Assembly: GCA_017303905.1 (NCBI GenBank)
Contig: JAFLBH010000001.1
Coordinates: 434,001-498,000 of the forward strand
DNA: 64,000 nucleotides
Reading direction: 5' to 3'
Source: Bacteroidota bacterium
GTDB lineage: Bacteria > Bacteroidota > Bacteroidia > B-17B0 > Aurantibacillaceae
Below, piece by piece: positions 33,387 to 43,200 of this stretch. Each line of letters begins with the position of its first letter. Position 1 is the first letter of the stretch. Made by a program: the position numbers and the translations under genes. Under the pieces are notes generated by a model. The model saw nothing but the letters and a program-made list of their open reading frames with translations. It ran no database searches and had not been told where the DNA came from.

Positions 33387-33412
33387 AAAGGCCCGAGCAA
33401 TCGGGCTTTTTT
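33387..33412 (+). terminator. Terminator of pepP
   Basis: GCCCGA (33391-33396), GCAA loop, TCGGGC (33401-33406), then six T. Outer A-T pairs extend the stem. It begins a few nt after the pepP stop. Confidence 0.85.
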
Positions 33413-33454
33413 GTATTTAAATAATAATTATTATGTTAAATAGGCTCTTTGGTT

Positions 33455-34375
33455 TTATAATTTCACAAACCGCGCGCGAACAATATTTCCTTGGCTACTT
33501 ATTGCTGTCACGAAATAGATTCCGCAATCAAGAGCAGAAACATCTACTTGATCATCGATAATGTTTATTTGCTTTTCTTTTCCACACACATCAAATACAC
33601 GAATAGTATTCATGATAAAATCTCCCTGAAGTTTAAAACGAGTCGCTGTGGGATTTGGAAACAAGACAAGTTTTTCAGGAATTAAAACGCTTCCATCAAT
33701 GTTATTTATGTAATTACAATTACTAGATACATTGTAATTACCAAATGAATTATCAAAATAACATCTAAACGCTCCGCCGGCTAAAATATCCGGATCCACT
33801 ATCGCTCCTTCACAAACAAAAGGAAATAAGAAGTTCTTCTTGCTTCCGATTTTTTCATATACGGTATCGATAACTGTTGTTGTGAAAGTACTCATATAAA
33901 CATGTGTATATTTCAAAACCAATTTTCTTAATTGTACGGCGTTTAATGTAACGGTTCCTGTATCCAATACCTCAACAGCTTTTCGGGGAATAACATTGCA
34001 CGAACCGCCATGAGGAGAAACAACGCGTAGCCATTTATCACCAATTGCCGCATTGAAATTAAAGAGTGTATCAAATTGAGAGTTGATGTTGAAATAATAA
34101 ATCACTTTGTTGTTTTCGTAAGTAAAATGGTTTGTAATAGAAACGTTAACCGTCCCGGTTGGTGCAAACACTGGATTGTAACCTATAAAACGGTGGTTTA
34201 TTTTCTTACAGGTTTTTGATTGAATGACCGTGTCACCAACATAAATAAGATCTGAATAGCCTACGCATTGAAACCCATACATAGCGTGCTTCCATATAGC
34301 ACCGGGCGGACACCAGTTTTGAGCTTTGCTTAGCGTAGACCCAAAGACAAGTAGAAGGGCAATAAGAATTCGCAT
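33455..34375 (-). CDS. T9SS-exported protein of unknown function
   Basis: A signal peptide (about 1-18, ending LSKAQ) precedes a beta-rich mature part of about 210 residues with repeated short Tyr/Val/Thr strands and several Cys. The last 70 residues are a T9SS type A sorting domain (VLFPNPTATRFKLQGDF, then a DVSALDCGIYFVTAIS segment). The protein is therefore likely attached to the cell surface or secreted. No catalytic motif is recognised. It is convergent with pepP and is followed upstream by a 557-nt gap without genes. Confidence 0.75.
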   Translation of the reverse strand: MRILIALLLVFGSTLSKAQNWCPPGAIWKHAMYGFQCVGYSDLIYVGDTVIQSKTCKKINHRFIGYNPVFAPTGTVNVSITNHFTYENNKVIYYFNINSQFDTLFNFNAAIGDKWLRVVSPHGGSCNVIPRKAVEVLDTGTVTLNAVQLRKLVLKYTHVYMSTFTTTVIDTVYEKIGSKKNFLFPFVCEGAIVDPDILAGGAFRCYFDNSFGNYNVSSNCNYINNIDGSVLIPEKLVLFPNPTATRFKLQGDFIMNTIRVFDVCGKEKQINIIDDQVDVSALDCGIYFVTAISSQGNIVRARFVKL

Positions 34376-34932
34376 GCTCGAATTTAGTGCTTTTTAAACG
34401 CTATAAACGCGCCTTCTTCAAAAACCGAGCAAGGCCTGACTTCTGAGGCTGAAGTACGCTATAAAGACTTACAATTGGCTTTGTTAATAGTTTTATTTGA
34501 TTAAGGTTGGTTTTTGCAATATTAGTCCTTGACTTATTAGTTAAGGATTTTTATAAGCGCAACGTATCGATTCGCCCTTGCTCTTTAGAAGACTTCTTGT
34601 TCCTTTCTATAGAACTATACATAAATTCAATTATAGCTTATTAATTGAAAACAGGGCATTACAAGTAAATTAAAATTATAATAGGTCTAAAATTCGGTTC
34701 TGGTTTCAGCTATTATTTAAGAAATGCTTAAGGCGTAAAAGTCCTTTAATTTTCCTTAACTAAAGAGTAAGGCATTCGATTTCCTTAACTGAATCAAAGA
34801 GACAGATTGAGGCTTAGATTTGATATTTAGGAAAAACCTAGAAGAAAGCTTAGAGAGCTGTTCTGTCCGAATAAATAAAGAATAGGCACATTGTTTCACG
34901 TGGAACAAAGTACAGGAAATAAAAAAAGGCCC
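34376..34932. other. Non-coding region with repeated CCTTAACT motifs and a parS-like site
   Basis: No gene, tRNA or known RNA is recognisable in these 557 nt. CCTTAACT occurs at 34754-34761 and 34783-34790 (inside the 11-nt direct repeat TTTCCTTAACT at 34751 and 34780), a one-mismatch copy at 34528-34535, and the reverse complement AGTTAAGG at 34539-34546. A parS-like site lies near the right end, just upstream of a terminator. No DnaA box (TTATCCACA) was found by eye. Confidence 0.6.
34892..34907. promoter_or_regulatory. parS-like ParB-binding site A
   Basis: TGTTTCACGTGGAACA. Both half sites fit TGTTNCAC of the bacterial parS consensus around the central CACGTG. It lies in the non-coding gap. 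Confidence 0.8.
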
Positions 34933-34944
34933 TTAGGCCTTTTT
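34921..34944 (-). terminator. Terminator at the end of the methyltransferase gene
   Basis: AAAAAGGCC (34923-34931), CTTA loop, GGCCTTTTT (34936-34944): a perfect 9-bp stem that includes the stop codon of the methyltransferase gene. On the minus strand it ends in a T run. Confidence 0.8.
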
Positions 34945-35820
34945 AAAGATGTATATCACGCTGGAGTAGGCGTTGGGGTCCCTTGCCCTAAGATTAGATC
35001 TTAGGCCGTTTATAAAGGCGTTTAAATAGCGTATAGAGCCAGTCTTGTATTTCTCTGAAAGCATACTCACATAGAAACTATCAAACTTCATCGGTAAGCT
35101 TTTGACATGTGTAAAGCCAAACTTAGAAAGCAGTTTAGAAACAGAGTCTAGATTAAAATGATAGATATGACGCGGAACATCATAGCCCGCCCAATACTCT
35201 TTGTATTGCTGCGCATCAAAAGAAGTATAATTTGGAACGGCGATTATAAGGGTTCCCTTATCGCTAAGGTGATCCTTAAAGAAACTTAACGTATCGTCTA
35301 AATCCGTTACGTGCTCCAATACGTGCCATAAAGTAATAACATCGAGCTTCGAACCACCTAATTCTCGCGCCAAACTTTCCTTAGTATTAAATACACTTAG
35401 CCCTTTGTTTGAAGCTATAGTCCTGGCATCAGAATCCGGTTCGAAGCCGAAAGATTTCCAGCCGGCTTCTTTACAGGTATTCAAAAACATTCCGGTACCA
35501 CAGCCATAATCCAAAATTGTTCCACGTGAAACAAAAGATTCAATGAGGCCTAATTTCTTCTTGAGTGTGTAAGAACGCACCGCATGATAAAGGCGATTTA
35601 TTAAGCCTTTCTTGGTGTTGGTATGGCTAACGTAGTCTTCCGATTTATAGTACTGACCAATGGTGTCATCGCTAGGTCTTGGGTTTGTGTATTTGAATCC
35701 ACAGGCCGCACAAGAAACGATATTGAAAGTTTCCTGGCTCACCGTATAATCCTTACAGGAAATAAACGGTTGGCTTTGGCCTGAACCACAAACCGGACAT
35801 TTGTCTAATTTATATAGCAT
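34933..35820 (-). CDS. Class I SAM-dependent methyltransferase with N-terminal zinc ribbon
   Basis: An N-terminal zinc-ribbon-like part (CPVCGS at about 8 and CAACGFKYTNPRP near 36-48) precedes a Rossmann methyltransferase domain with the SAM motif ILDYGCGTGMFL (near 103-114), LDVITLWHVLEHV and a GTLIIAVPN strand. This fits the broad Methyltransf_23 type, often with nucleotide-sugar, lipid or O-antigen substrates; the actual one is unknown. A parS-like site lies inside the coding sequence (35518-35533) and encodes part of the loop just before the SAM motif. Another lies just upstream of its ATG. It probably follows mnmG in one transcript. Confidence 0.85.
   Translation of the reverse strand: MLYKLDKCPVCGSGQSQPFISCKDYTVSQETFNIVSCAACGFKYTNPRPSDDTIGQYYKSEDYVSHTNTKKGLINRLYHAVRSYTLKKKLGLIESFVSRGTILDYGCGTGMFLNTCKEAGWKSFGFEPDSDARTIASNKGLSVFNTKESLARELGGSKLDVITLWHVLEHVTDLDDTLSFFKDHLSDKGTLIIAVPNYTSFDAQQYKEYWAGYDVPRHIYHFNLDSVSKLLSKFGFTHVKSLPMKFDSFYVSMLSEKYKTGSIRYLNAFINGLRSNLRARDPNAYSSVIYIFKKA
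35518..35533. promoter_or_regulatory. parS-like ParB-binding site B
   Basis: TGTTCCACGTGAAACA, identical to the standard parS consensus (TGTTNCACGTGAAACA), inside the methyltransferase gene. Confidence 0.88.
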
Positions 35821-35826
35821 AGGTTT

Positions 35827-35842
35827 CGTTCCACGTGGAACT
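35827..35842. promoter_or_regulatory. parS-like ParB-binding site C
   Basis: CGTTCCACGTGGAACT; the inner 14 bases GTTCCACGTGGAAC are a perfect palindrome. It fills most of the 22-nt gap between the mnmG stop and the methyltransferase start. Its outermost bases differ from the consensus T and A. Confidence 0.7.
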
Positions 35843-37714
35843 TTATCGGCCCATATGAACTAACAATACCGAAATATCTGCCGGGTTAATTCCCGAGATC
35901 CGGCTTGCTTGTCCGATAGAGGCGGGTTTAAACTTCTTTAGTTTTTCCTTGGCTTCTGTACCAAGACTTACAATTGTATCATAATTGAAGTTGGGATTAA
36001 TCTTTAAATCTTCAAGGCGCTTTAGCTTTTCCGCGTTCTCTTGTTCACGCTGAAGATAGCCCTCATACTTCATTAGAATCTCTGCTTGCTCAATTGTTTC
36101 TTCCGACAAATATTCACAAAGTCCGTTTACATCCTTGCACGAGCCGGCAATGCCTTTTATAGAAACGTCCGGCCTGGAAAGAATATTATAATAACGCATC
36201 TTTTGGTTGACCTCCGCAGAATTCACGGAACTTAAATAAGGATTAATTTCATCAGGATTTGCGCTGGTGTTCTTAAAGTAATCAATCACCTTCTCATAAT
36301 CCTTAATCTTTTGTTCTACCTTCTCATACCTTTCCTGACTGGCTAATCCAAGCTGATGGGAAAGGGGAGTAAGGCGAACGTCCGCATTGTCCTGTCTCAA
36401 CAATAATCTATATTCAGCCCGCGAAGTAAACATACGATACGGCTCTTCGGTTCCCTTTGTAACCAAATCATCAATCAAAACGCCGATATAAGCATCGTAA
36501 CGATTAAGAACAAAAGGGTTCTTTTCGTTAACTTTTAAATGAGCATTCATGCCTGCAATTAATCCCTGACAAGCCGCTTCTTCGTAACCGGTCGTTCCGT
36601 TGATCTGTCCCGCGAAATATAAATTCTCAATAAGCTGCGTCTCTAAAGTTAGTCCTAATTGAGTAGGAGGGAAGTAATCATACTCAATAGCATAACCGGG
36701 TCTGAACATTTTTGCGTTTTCAAAGCCCGGAATCAGCATAAGTGCCTGATACTGAACGTCTTCTTGTAAAGAGGTGCTAAATCCGTTCACATATATCTCA
36801 ACCGTGTTCCATCCTTCCGGCTCTACAAACAACTGATGGCGCTCTCTTTCCGAAAAACGCGTGATTTTATCTTCAATACTTGGGCAATATCTTGGTCCAA
36901 GCCCTTGTATTCTTCCTTGAAACATCGGCGACTTCTCAAAGCCTGTGCGAAGTATCTCGTGAACTTTCTCGTTGGTATAAGTAATATGACAAGGTACTTG
37001 CTTTTTTAGTGGTTGTGTGGCGTCAGAAAAACTGAATTTATAATTGCAGTCGTCCCCGTCCTGAACCTCCATTTTAGAATAATCCAAAGATCTTCCGTCG
37101 ATACGAGGCGGCGTACCTGTTTTCATTCTTCCACTTTCAAAACCCAACTTCACCAATTGCTCGGTAATTCCGTGTGAAGCAGATTCGCCTGTTCTTCCTC
37201 CACCTAATTGCTTTTCTCCAATATGAATAACGCCGTTTAAGAATGTACCATTTGTAAGTACAACGGCTTTTGCTTTAAATTCAATTCCCAATCCGGTTAT
37301 TACACCTTCAACTCTTTTTCCGTTTTTACTGATAATTAATGAACGAACCATGTCTTGCCAGAAATCAACATTTGGCGTTTGTTCCAGCATTTCGCGCCAT
37401 TTGGCAGCAAAAAGCATGCGGTCGTTTTGAGAGCGCGGACTCCACATGGCAGGACCCTTGCTTCTGTTCAGCATTCTGAATTGTATCGCAGAGACATCGG
37501 AAACAATTCCGCTATAACCTCCCAGGGCATCAATCTCACGAACAATTTGACCCTTAGCAATTCCTCCCATGGCGGGATTACAACTCATTTGGGCAATGGT
37601 TTGCATGTTCATGGTTACCAAAAGCACCTTTGAGCCCATGTTGGCTGCTGCTGCAGCGGCTTCGCAACCGGCGTGGCCCGCTCCAACAACTATGATATCG
37701 TATTGCTGTGTCAA
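35843..37714 (-). CDS. mnmG: tRNA uridine-5-carboxymethylaminomethyl modification enzyme MnmG (GidA)
   Basis: MnmG with MnmE modifies U34 of several tRNAs. The FAD site is YDIIVVGAGHAGCEAA at the N-terminus, and GTPPRIDGRSLDYSKMEVQ and the NGTTGYEEAACQGLIAG segment are diagnostic. I place the start at TTG 37714 (MTQQYDIIVVG), giving 623 residues as in other MnmG proteins. The frame is open to an ATG at 37843, but that would add a basic hydrophobic leader of 43 residues. A -7 box TATCTTTG (37731-37724) sits just upstream of 37714 and supports the shorter form. The methyltransferase gene follows. Confidence 0.95.
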   Translation of the reverse strand: MTQQYDIIVVGAGHAGCEAAAAAANMGSKVLLVTMNMQTIAQMSCNPAMGGIAKGQIVREIDALGGYSGIVSDVSAIQFRMLNRSKGPAMWSPRSQNDRMLFAAKWREMLEQTPNVDFWQDMVRSLIISKNGKRVEGVITGLGIEFKAKAVVLTNGTFLNGVIHIGEKQLGGGRTGESASHGITEQLVKLGFESGRMKTGTPPRIDGRSLDYSKMEVQDGDDCNYKFSFSDATQPLKKQVPCHITYTNEKVHEILRTGFEKSPMFQGRIQGLGPRYCPSIEDKITRFSERERHQLFVEPEGWNTVEIYVNGFSTSLQEDVQYQALMLIPGFENAKMFRPGYAIEYDYFPPTQLGLTLETQLIENLYFAGQINGTTGYEEAACQGLIAGMNAHLKVNEKNPFVLNRYDAYIGVLIDDLVTKGTEEPYRMFTSRAEYRLLLRQDNADVRLTPLSHQLGLASQERYEKVEQKIKDYEKVIDYFKNTSANPDEINPYLSSVNSAEVNQKMRYYNILSRPDVSIKGIAGSCKDVNGLCEYLSEETIEQAEILMKYEGYLQREQENAEKLKRLEDLKINPNFNYDTIVSLGTEAKEKLKKFKPASIGQASRISGINPADISVLLVHMGR

Positions 37715-37723
37715 AATGTTTTG

Positions 37724-37731
37724 CAAAGATA
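37724..37731 (-). promoter_or_regulatory. -7 box TATCTTTG of mnmG
   Basis: Minus-strand TATCTTTG, a full match to TAnnTTTG, 9 nt before the TTG chosen as start. No -33 TTG is apparent at the usual distance. It decides the start codon used for mnmG. Confidence 0.5.
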
Positions 37732-37954
37732 CTACAAATATTGCGTCTAATAATTTCTTTAGAACCCATTTAATTAATTCATCCTTAATAAGCTTACATA
37801 TTCTTGTCATTTTTGGTTTTATCCTTTTCTTAATTGTTTTCATGCTCCTTGATTTATTATATATACCAGGACCCGAACAGATTTAACAAAAACTTTTATG
37901 GAATAATTATGTAACGCGCATCTCAATACAAACGTTATAATAAAAACCTATCCC

Positions 37955-39454
37955 ATGAAAAGAAATTACGCCCTCACATTGATAGCCGGAATGAGCTGTG
38001 CTTTATTAAGCGCCCAATACAACGGCAACTTTAAAGTGTTTTCACCAAGCAAGGAAAACGGTCCGTATAGTTTAGAAAAGCTTTTACAATCCATGGCCGG
38101 CGATGGGGTTGTATTAAAAAGTTATTCCATTACAAAAACGTCGAGCGATGAGGCTTTTGGTTTTTTTGAAGATAAGCAAGGTCGACTTGGTATGAAAAAA
38201 GGACTTATTATGACTACAGGAGGAATTGCCGGCTTATCGAGTAAAAACTTACAAGCCGCCATGTCAAACAACACACACGCTAAAGCAGAAGGGCGTGAGG
38301 TGATGAACGCAAACGATAATACAGGTTACGATGATTTAGAAAAACTATTGGAAAGAAATCAAAAAACCTTTGATGCCTGTGTCATTGAATTAGACGTGGT
38401 ACCAACTGCAGATACTTTAACTTTTAATTATGTGTTCGGCTCTGAAGAATATGATGAGTTTGTGGGTTCAAGTTATAACGACGTGTTTGCTTTTTTCATT
38501 AGCGGAAAAGGGATTAAGAATGTGAAAAATTTAGCGGTGGTTCCTAATACAAAAACACCTGTTAGCGTAAACAGCATTAATAATGGCGGGGGTTCTTATG
38601 GTAAATCAGCCAGCAATCCCGCTTATTTTGTGAGTAACCTGGATGGTCGTGTAGGATTAGAATATGATGGCGTAACAAAACTAATGGAGATTAAACAAGC
38701 CGTTACTCCATACGAAACATATCACATTAAACTGGCTATTGCCGATGTGGGTGACAACGCATACGATTCAGGTGTTTTAATTGAAGGAAGAAGCATTGTT
38801 TCGTATGAAAAAAAGTACAACGTTTTGTATGACAAAAACAGTAACAAAATTGAAAGTGGTTATCAGCACATGCTGGATGCGCTCGCTGCAGAATATAAAA
38901 ATTACGGGGGTAAAATAATTCTAACCGGACACACAGATAGCGAAGGTGGAGAAGCCGAATCGCAAGAATTATCTTGTTCGCGCGCTTATGGTGTAAGCGC
39001 TTATTTACAAAGTAAAGGTGTGAAAGAAAGCAATATCATAATTGATTGTAAGGGTCAAAACATGCCGGCCAACGAAAATTATAATGAGACGGGAAAAACA
39101 TTGAACCGTCGTGTTGAGTTAAAAATTACCGGCGACAATACCGCCTATTATGAAAACAAAACCATTGCCGACTCAAAATTACCTGTACAAGAAAAATCTT
39201 CCTTAATAAAAAACTTCCCAAATCCTTTCATTGGCACAACAACTATTGAAGCCTCTATTCTGCCTCAAGTAAAAGAAGCTTATTTATTAATTAACGATAT
39301 AGCCGGAAAAGTAGTGAAGCAAATTTATTTAGTGGAACGCGGTAGTACAAGTGCTTTATTTGATGGTGGAAATTTAGCTGAAGGAATTTACAATGTCACC
39401 TTGTTTACAGACGGAAGTGTAAGTGGAAATCTGAAAATAGTAAACAATAAATAA
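37955..39454 (+). CDS. Choice-of-anchor-L protein with OmpA-like domain and T9SS sorting domain
   Basis: After a signal peptide (1-20, ending LLSAQ), the first 260 residues are a choice-of-anchor L domain, with FNYVFGSEEYDEFVGSSYNDVFAFFISG. An OmpA-like peptidoglycan-binding domain follows (about 290-400; TGHTDSEGG and LNRRVEL). A T9SS type A domain ends the protein (FPNPFIGTTTIEA onward). OmpA domains normally bind peptidoglycan in the periplasm, whereas T9SS cargo is sent outside, so the combination is odd. Function is unknown. Confidence 0.82.
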   Translation: MKRNYALTLIAGMSCALLSAQYNGNFKVFSPSKENGPYSLEKLLQSMAGDGVVLKSYSITKTSSDEAFGFFEDKQGRLGMKKGLIMTTGGIAGLSSKNLQAAMSNNTHAKAEGREVMNANDNTGYDDLEKLLERNQKTFDACVIELDVVPTADTLTFNYVFGSEEYDEFVGSSYNDVFAFFISGKGIKNVKNLAVVPNTKTPVSVNSINNGGGSYGKSASNPAYFVSNLDGRVGLEYDGVTKLMEIKQAVTPYETYHIKLAIADVGDNAYDSGVLIEGRSIVSYEKKYNVLYDKNSNKIESGYQHMLDALAAEYKNYGGKIILTGHTDSEGGEAESQELSCSRAYGVSAYLQSKGVKESNIIIDCKGQNMPANENYNETGKTLNRRVELKITGDNTAYYENKTIADSKLPVQEKSSLIKNFPNPFIGTTTIEASILPQVKEAYLLINDIAGKVVKQIYLVERGSTSALFDGGNLAEGIYNVTLFTDGSVSGNLKIVNNK

Positions 39455-39467
39455 TAAGCTATAATAA

Positions 39468-39493
39468 AAAACCCCTCTTAGTCGAAGGGTTTT
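39468..39493. terminator. Terminator between two convergent genes
   Basis: AAAACCC (39468-39474) and GGGTTTT (39487-39493) pair across a 12-nt loop, with A and T runs outside. It lies between the choice-of-anchor-L gene and the response-regulator gene. Confidence 0.6.
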
Positions 39494-39497
39494 AAAT

Positions 39498-40256
39498 TTA
39501 TAATAGATTAAGCTTTCCGAGTAATTCATCGCGGTACGAACCGCCAACCGGAATTGCCTTTTTTTCATTTTCTAATATGACCGTTTGGTTTTCGATAGCC
39601 TGAATTTTATCGGTGCGCACAATATAAGAGCGATGTACGCGTACAAAATCAACTGTTCCTAGTTTCTTTTCAATATCCTTCATGGTAGAGTGCACGGTGT
39701 AACGCGCGTACTGAGTATTAATAATCACATAATCCTTCAGTGCTTCCACATAATAAATATCTTTCAAGTAAACCTTAACCAATTTACTGTTTGCTTTCAC
39801 AAACAAAATATCATTCTGAGTGCCGTCTTTATTTTCAACTAAAGAATATAAAAAATCACGTTCTTTTTGAAGAGCCGCGTCTTTTTGGTGTTTATACACG
39901 GCCATTTCAATTGTACTGTGTAAATCAATTTCCTTAAATGGCTTTAAAATATATCCGTAGGGCTCGGTCACTTTTGCGCGACTTAAGGTGCTTTCGTCGG
40001 CGTAAGCGGTTAAGAAAATAACCGGCACGTTTACAAATTTGCGTAATTGTTCCGCCACTTCAATTCCCGTTAAATCTCCCTTAATCATGATGTCCATAAG
40101 AACAACATCGGGGTTTAAGGATTTAATTTGCTCGATGGCATCGTTCCCGTTATTAGCAATTCCCAAAACGTTATACCCTAATTTAATAAGGTTGTTTTGG
40201 ATGTCTTTAGCAACGATGCTTTCGTCTTCAACTATAAAAATATTCAACTTTTCCAT
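39498..40256 (-). CDS. LytTR-family response regulator
   Basis: A receiver domain (about 4-120; acidic pair Glu10/Asp11, phosphoacceptor Asp55 in VVLMDIMIKG, Thr/Ala in FLTAYAD and Lys in YGYILKPF) is joined by a short linker to a LytTR DNA-binding domain (about 150-252; KVYLKDIYYVEALKDYV, VRVHRSYIV). Such regulators bind direct repeats upstream of target genes. The gene starts 6 nt after the multi-PAS histidine kinase gene, which is its likely partner. Confidence 0.92.
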   Translation of the reverse strand: MEKLNIFIVEDESIVAKDIQNNLIKLGYNVLGIANNGNDAIEQIKSLNPDVVLMDIMIKGDLTGIEVAEQLRKFVNVPVIFLTAYADESTLSRAKVTEPYGYILKPFKEIDLHSTIEMAVYKHQKDAALQKERDFLYSLVENKDGTQNDILFVKANSKLVKVYLKDIYYVEALKDYVIINTQYARYTVHSTMKDIEKKLGTVDFVRVHRSYIVRTDKIQAIENQTVILENEKKAIPVGGSYRDELLGKLNLL

Positions 40257-40262
40257 TCTGTT

Positions 40263-43200
40263 TTACATTGGGAAATTAATAAAAAACCCGGTGCCCTTTT
40301 CCTTATTTTCTTTAAGTTCAATGTTGCCGTTTAATTGTTCAACAAGGGTATTAACAAGTTGCAGACCTAATGAGTTGGTGTTTTTAAAGTCCACCTCTTT
40401 AGGGAAGCCCTTTCCGTTATCCGACACTTCCAAAAATAAGATATTATCTTTAGTATACAAATTTATGAAAATAATTCCTTCTTTTTCGTCGTTAAAGGCG
40501 TGTTTAATGGAGTTGGTAACCAGCTCGTTTATGATTAAGCCGGCCGGAATTGATGTGTCGAGGTTTAAAATCACCTTTTGAAGATCCATCACGAGCCTTA
40601 CCTTTTGAATAGATGCCGTATAGGAATGAAGAATGTTGTTGGTTAGAGTAGTAACGTAATCAGAGAAATTAATGGACGAGAACGTTTTGTTTTGATACAA
40701 TGACTCATGAATATAGGCCATGGTTTTAATTCGGTTCTGGCTTTCCTTTAATAGATTCAATGCGTAATTATCCGTTACGTAAGAAGACTGAAGGTTAAGA
40801 ATACTTGAAATAACCTGCATGTTGTTCTTTACACGATGATGAACTTCCTTCAATAAAATTTCCTTCTCTTTCAGTGACTGTGTAATTCTTTCTTCGTAAC
40901 GTTTGTTCTCCGTAATATCAATTCCTAATCCGGAAACCTCTATCACTTGATTGTTTTGATCTTTGATAGGATACAAAACATATTGACGATATACTTTAGT
41001 GCCATCGCGGTTAAAGCGTTCGGTTGTAAACTCTGCCGGAACTCCCGAGAAGGCTAATTCATATTTTTCATCCCAAAACTCTTGATAGGGTTTAGTGGCG
41101 CCGTTTCCTAACTGCCGAATACTTTTGTTTTCCTGCGGATAAAATCCATATAGGTTATAAATTGCGTTTGCATAATTCTGATTAAAGGATGTTATTTCCT
41201 TTTTGTGGTTAATTGTCCAAATTAATTGGCTTCCACTCTCAAAAATAGCTTTTAGCTTTGCTGCTTGTTCTTTAATTTGTTCGGCATTTTTAATTCGGTC
41301 CGATATGTCATGAGCGATTCCGGAAACCTCAATGATTTTTCCTCCTTCGTAAACCGGATTTAAGAAGACTTCTAAAAATATTTTATTATTCTTTTTATCG
41401 GTGAATGTTGTTTCAAAGTTTATAGTTTCTCCGGCAAACGCTTTTTTATATTGATTATTCCACCACTCATTATAAGCGCGCTTACTTACCATTTTACCCT
41501 TATTGATAACCGTACCCAATTTTGATTCTAGACCATAAACTAATTTTATCAATCGCGAATAGTTGTGGTTAAAAGACGTGAGCTCGTTTTTCTGATTAAT
41601 CGTCCAGATGTAATGCAAACCCCCGTCAAAAATAGCTTGAAGTTTTGCGGTTTGGTTTTTTACTTTTTGCTCATTCAATATTTTGTCGGTGATATCAATT
41701 CCCATTCCTGATACTTCAGAAATATTATTTTTATCATCATAAATAGGATGTAAATAAATTTGCCGGAATGTTTTTTCTCCTCTTCGGTTGAGGCGCTCTG
41801 TAATGAACTCAACAATTTCTCCTTTAAATACCTTTTCTGCTTTTCCCTCCCAAAACTTTAAATATTCTTGTTTTTCTTTTGGGTTGGATGGAGTAACTAA
41901 AGGCATTCCCAAAACCGGTCGCTTACCATATAAATCATTTATGGCGTTCGAGAAATTCGTATTAAACGAAGTATAAATATTTTCTTTGTTGAAGGTCCAC
42001 ATGATATGAGTACCACTCTCAAAAATAGCTTTTAGTTTCGCGGCTTTTTCAATGTTTTGCTTTTCAAACTTTTTACTATCGGTAACATCGTGTGCTAAGC
42101 AGGCGATTTCAACAACCTTTCCGGCTTCGCTTTTAATTGGACTGAGAAAAACCTCTCTGAAAATTTCTTCACCTTTGTTGTTTTTATCGCGCCTTTCAAA
42201 CACAACATACTCGCCTTCCAGAACGCGCTTATAATACGGATGCCAAAGTGATTTATTTTCTTTTTTAAAACTTTCAGGAATAAATTCAAAAGCTTGTTTT
42301 CCTAAAATTGGAAATATGCCGTATTTCTTCTTGAATGTGTTTCTGTAATTATTATTGAAGTAGGTTAGCTCCAGTTTATTGTTTACGGTCCAAACTAAAT
42401 GGGAGCTGCTTTCGAAAATGGCGCTCAGCTTAGCAGCTTGCAAAGTAATTTCCTTTTCGTGCTGCTTTAATTTTTCTTCTACCTTTTTTCTAAGCTCAAT
42501 CTCTTTAATGAGGTTCTTGTTGTGCTCTTCCGCAATCTCAGCACGCAATCTCTCCTTTTCGTAAATTTCCTTTTGCGAAACGTCTTGTATAATAGTTAAA
42601 ACCGAATTCACTCCGTTGTACTTTACCGGAACAGATCTTAATTCAATGTTAACGGTTTCGTTCTTTGTATTTACAATTTTGTATGGTTTAAAGCCAAGTT
42701 CCTTACCATTTAATACATGCTTTATTCGTTCAAGCGCGGGGAGACGTTGCTCAGGAATAATATAGTTTATTAAGTTTTTTCCGAGGACCTCCTTCTCATT
42801 TTTTGCTTTCAGTATTTTCAAAAGCTCCTTGTTGCACATCCGGCAGATTCCTTGGTCGTGAATAACAAAGGCCATTGGCGACTCATTTAATAATTGATGA
42901 TAGTCGCTCCACTTTTGATTTAATTCCGCTTCTTTCTCTTTTAACTCAGTGATGTTTCTTACAATGCCGAACAAAAACTTAACCTTTCCCTTTTCATCCA
43001 TTATTGGCGAGACATTGTCTTCCATCCATAATATCTTGCCATCAGCACTTTTAACCTGATAAATAACACTCTTTGATTTGAAGGCGTTTCGCTTTTGTTG
43101 CGAAGCGGCGATAACTTCGTGTCTCTTTAAATCATTGCTTTTACCAATGGTTTTTTTGCTAATAAAAAAAGCGTCCTTATAAAAAACTTCCGGCTCGTAA

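Noticed and set aside
34376..34932. oriC or a tRNA/ncRNA gene in the long non-coding gap
   Set aside because: No DnaA box, no cloverleaf or known RNA motif was recognisable by eye; only the repeats and the parS-like site are reported.
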